From an uncultured Bacillota bacterium (lineage in GTDB: Bacteria > Bacillota > JAAYKD01): a stretch of DNA of 8,391 bases. Positions 6,235 to 8,391 of this stretch are shown here, one piece after another (positions within the stretch are counted from its first letter, which is position 1; each line of letters opens with the position of its first letter). Location of the stretch: positions 1 through 8,391 of the forward strand of contig CALCNS010000252.1 in the NCBI GenBank assembly GCA_937897315.1, read 5' to 3'. A program made the translations under genes and the position numbers. The notes beneath the pieces were generated by a model. It was not told the DNA's origin and ran no database searches. It saw only the letters and a list, made by a program, of their open reading frames with translations.

Positions 6235-7347
6235 ATGAGAGTCGTAGTAACCGGAGGAGGTACAGGAGGGCATATTTATCCTGGATTAGCCATCCTCAGA
6301 GAATTATGTATAAACAACCCAGATACCGAAGTGCTTTATGTGGGTACTGCCACCGGATTAGAAGCTGATATTGTTCCCAAAGAAGGAATCCCCTTTCAAA
6401 CCATATCTTCACGTGGATTTCAAAGAAAGCTATCGATGGATACGTTAAAAACAATTCTGGTTGCAGGGAAGGGTTTTTTTGAAGCGGGGAGCATCTTGCA
6501 CAAATTTAAACCAAATATTGTGGTTGGTACCGGCGGTTACGTAGCGGGACCCATGGTCTTACAGGCTTCCTTACTTGGGATTCCTACATTAATCCATGAA
6601 CAAAATGCTTTGCCTAGCTTAACGAACCGCCTCCTGGCTCGGTTTGTTTCGGCGATTGCTGTTTCATTCCCTGAAGCCATCCCTTTCTTCAAAACGAAGG
6701 CTCCGGTTTTTGACACCGGAAATCCCGTTAGAAGAGAAATCATTGAGCTTGAGCGGTCGCAAGCCATGGATTTGTTGGGGCTAGATCCCTTAAAACAAAC
6801 CATATTGATTGTGGGCGGAAGTCGCGGGGCAGAACCAATTAACCAAGCGGTCTTGGGATTGATTCCAAAAATCTTTGTCCATGGACGCTTACAAATGATT
6901 TTTGTAACCGGGCAGCGACATTATGCTGAGATACTTCAGTCTGCTCAGTGCTATGGTCGTCTGACCCCTGCGATACAAATCGTTCCATACTTGTACCAAA
7001 TGCCTGCCGGACTCAAAGCTGCAGACCTAATTATTTCAAGAGCTGGGGGCATGATTGCTGAGATTCATGTCTGCGGGTTACCGGCGATTTATGTGCCTTC
7101 TCCTCATGTTGCTGACAACCATCAGGAGTTCAATGCGAGAGCAATTGAACAAAAAGGTGCGGGTTTCATGGTGCGCGAATGCGAGTTAACCAGCGAGGTT
7201 TTATGGAGTAGGATTCAAGAAATATTAGATCATCCGGAACAACTCCAAAAAATGAAGCGAGCAGCATTCTCTTTAGCAAAACCGCAAGCAGCGGAGGAGT
7301 TAGCAAAATTAGTCGTACAAATCTCCGGTCAAAAGGGATCCATCTGA
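6235..7347 (+). CDS. murG: UDP-GlcNAc--lipid I N-acetylglucosamine transferase MurG
   Basis: MurG is a GT-B fold, peripheral membrane enzyme that adds GlcNAc from UDP-GlcNAc to lipid I, giving lipid II on the inner membrane face. The 370-residue product has normal length. The N-terminal domain shows VTGGGTGGHIYPGLAI (5-20), VVGTGGYVAGP (96-106) and HEQNALPSLTNR (121-132). The C-terminal donor domain shows TGNPVRRE (161-168), VGGSRGAEPIN (193-203), SRAGGMIAEI (268-277) and PSPHVADNHQEFNA (288-301). The SRAG loop seems one residue shorter than the usual SRAGA(S/T)T(I/L)AE form. I chose ATG 6235, with AGAGGTGG at 6221-6228. An in-frame ATG at 6214 overlaps the end of ftsW, adds seven basic residues and would push the GGGTGG motif off its usual place near the N-terminus. 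The gap after ftsW is 17 bases. Confidence 0.96.
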   Translation: MRVVVTGGGTGGHIYPGLAILRELCINNPDTEVLYVGTATGLEADIVPKEGIPFQTISSRGFQRKLSMDTLKTILVAGKGFFEAGSILHKFKPNIVVGTGGYVAGPMVLQASLLGIPTLIHEQNALPSLTNRLLARFVSAIAVSFPEAIPFFKTKAPVFDTGNPVRREIIELERSQAMDLLGLDPLKQTILIVGGSRGAEPINQAVLGLIPKIFVHGRLQMIFVTGQRHYAEILQSAQCYGRLTPAIQIVPYLYQMPAGLKAADLIISRAGGMIAEIHVCGLPAIYVPSPHVADNHQEFNARAIEQKGAGFMVRECELTSEVLWSRIQEILDHPEQLQKMKRAAFSLAKPQAAEELAKLVVQISGQKGSI

Positions 7348-7354
7348 AAGGGAG
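7347..7354 (+). promoter_or_regulatory. ribosome binding site deciding the murC TTG start
   Basis: AAAGGGAG begins on the last base of the murG stop codon and ends seven bases before TTG 7362. No ATG or GTG in the murC frame lies near it, and the next in-frame ATG (7419) is inside the nucleotide-binding motif. The site supports TTG as the start. Confidence 0.85.
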
Positions 7355-7361
7355 TATCATT

Positions 7362-8391
7362 TTGCAAAGTTTATCTGAATTCCATAAAGTGCACTTTATA
7401 GCGATAGGCGGTATTGGTATGAGCGCTTTGGCTCGAATATTGCTCAACCGAGGTCTAGATGTTCGCGGATCAGACGAGAAAGCATCTCATATTACAGAGA
7501 ACTTAGTCCGCCAAGGAGCAAAGATTTATATTGGGCATCGCAAAGAGCAAATTAGCGATGCGGACCTTATCGTCGTCTCCTCGGCAATAAAATACGAGAA
7601 TGAAGAGTTGGAAGAAGCGAAAAGAATAGGGTTACCTATTTGGCATCGTTCGACGTTATTGAAAGTGCTTATGGACGAAAAAACAAGCATTTCTGTGACA
7701 GGAGCTCATGGTAAAACGACGACCAGTTCGATGCTGACTACCTTGTTAATACACGCGCATATGGAACCATCCGCCATTCTAGGGGGTGAACTTCCCCTTA
7801 TCCATGGAAATTCGTGTTGGGGAAATGGACCATATTTGGTGGCAGAAGTGGATGAAAGCGATGGGAGCTTTTTGAACATAAACACACCTTATGCAGTCAT
7901 TACGAACATAGAAGCAGATCATTTGGATCATTATGGAGATTTGGATCATATTGAGAGAGCGTTTGTTCAATATCTGAATCAGATACCGAGAGAGGGAGGG
8001 GCTTTTCTCGGTATTGACTCTCCTACAGTGACGAAGATTTTACCACAAATCACCTGTCCATATCACACCTTTGGGTTCTCTCCTGAAGCGGAGTTACAGG
8101 CACGAAATGTATTTTGCTATCACGGTGGGTCCGAATCAGAGATTTATTGGAAGGGAGAGAGAATCGGTATACTTCGCTTGACGGTTCCAGGAGAATATAA
8201 TGTTCAAAACGCTCTAGCAGCGATTAGTGTGGGTATCACTTTGGGAATTCCAACAGATTTGATGTTGGAGGGGCTACATCAATTCTGTTCCAGCAAGCGT
8301 CGATATGAGAAAATTGGTAGCATAGGAGATCTCACTTTTATTGAAGATTACGCACATCATCCCACAGAAGTGCGTGCTTTATTGCGCGCCG
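7362..8391 (+). CDS. murC: UDP-N-acetylmuramate--L-alanine ligase MurC, 3' end cut off by the window
   Basis: MurC is the first Mur ligase, adding L-alanine to UDP-MurNAc with ATP in the cytoplasm. The frame is open from TTG 7362 to the last base: 343 complete codons plus one base. The family is about 430-470 residues long, so roughly the last quarter is missing. Visible motifs are HFIAIGGIGMSALA (11-24), RGSDEKAS (35-42), the P-loop VTGAHGKTTTSSML (112-125), GGEL (141-144), AEVDESDGSF (161-170), TNIEADHLDHYG (181-192) and EDYAHHPTEV (328-337). The histidine in AHGKTT and the DYAHHPTE motif distinguish MurC from MurD, MurE and MurF. The start is a TTG seven bases after AAAGGGAG. The gene sits 14 bases after murG, in the position seen in enterobacterial and many clostridial clusters but not in Bacillus subtilis, where murC lies elsewhere. 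No sign of damage is seen. Confidence 0.96.
   Translation, partial: MQSLSEFHKVHFIAIGGIGMSALARILLNRGLDVRGSDEKASHITENLVRQGAKIYIGHRKEQISDADLIVVSSAIKYENEELEEAKRIGLPIWHRSTLLKVLMDEKTSISVTGAHGKTTTSSMLTTLLIHAHMEPSAILGGELPLIHGNSCWGNGPYLVAEVDESDGSFLNINTPYAVITNIEADHLDHYGDLDHIERAFVQYLNQIPREGGAFLGIDSPTVTKILPQITCPYHTFGFSPEAELQARNVFCYHGGSESEIYWKGERIGILRLTVPGEYNVQNALAAISVGITLGIPTDLMLEGLHQFCSSKRRYEKIGSIGDLTFIEDYAHHPTEVRALLRA

Noticed and set aside
5851..6273. Long open frame of 140 codons on the minus strand opposite ftsW.
   Set aside because: It lies antisense to conserved ftsW sequence, with no ribosome binding site or recognisable motif. It is a codon-usage shadow, like the other minus-strand frames.
7923..7954. 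Direct repeat of ATTTGGATCAT within murC.
   Set aside because: The first copy encodes the conserved HLDHY motif and the second a nearby LDHI. This looks like a coincidence of similar codons, not a functional repeat.

Overview
The window is an 8.4 kb piece of a division and cell wall (dcw) gene cluster. All genes are on the plus strand and tightly packed. In order they are rsmH (5' end cut off), ftsL, a 182-base gap, murF, mraY, murD, ftsW/spoVE, murG and murC (3' end cut off). The base composition is moderately AT-rich. The ribosome binding sites are strong and purine-rich (AGGAGG, AAAGGGAG, GAGGT), and one start is TTG. The proteins resemble Firmicutes family members: a short MurD and MraY, a SpoVE-like SEDS protein, and an RsmH with a four-cysteine insert. 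I infer a Bacillota species, probably a spore-forming bacillus-type relative. I cannot name a genus with confidence.

Layout. Bases 1-779 hold the C-terminal part of the 16S rRNA methyltransferase RsmH. Bases 785-1201 hold the divisome protein FtsL, which looks translationally coupled to rsmH. Bases 1202-1383 hold no gene, but are not empty: there is a GC-rich pair of consecutive hairpins, the second terminator-like, then a near-consensus sigma-A promoter and a strong ribosome binding site for murF. From 1384 to the window end, six genes follow with overlaps or gaps of no more than 17 bases, so they are very likely one transcription unit.

How the genes work together. MurC and MurD add the first two amino acids to UDP-MurNAc. 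MurF adds D-Ala-D-Ala, completing the pentapeptide. MraY moves the product onto undecaprenyl phosphate (lipid I), and MurG adds GlcNAc (lipid II). FtsW/SpoVE polymerises lipid II together with a class B penicillin-binding protein. FtsL is a structural divisome subunit.

The most notable point is an absence. In the usual order, the genes for the transpeptidase partner (ftsI/pbpB/spoVD) and for MurE lie between ftsL and murF. Both are missing here, and the site holds a terminator-like structure and a new promoter instead. This splits the cluster into an rsmH-ftsL unit and a murF-to-murC unit. Apart from this I see no mobile element, CRISPR array, tRNA or unknown gene system; the rest is a conventional housekeeping cluster.
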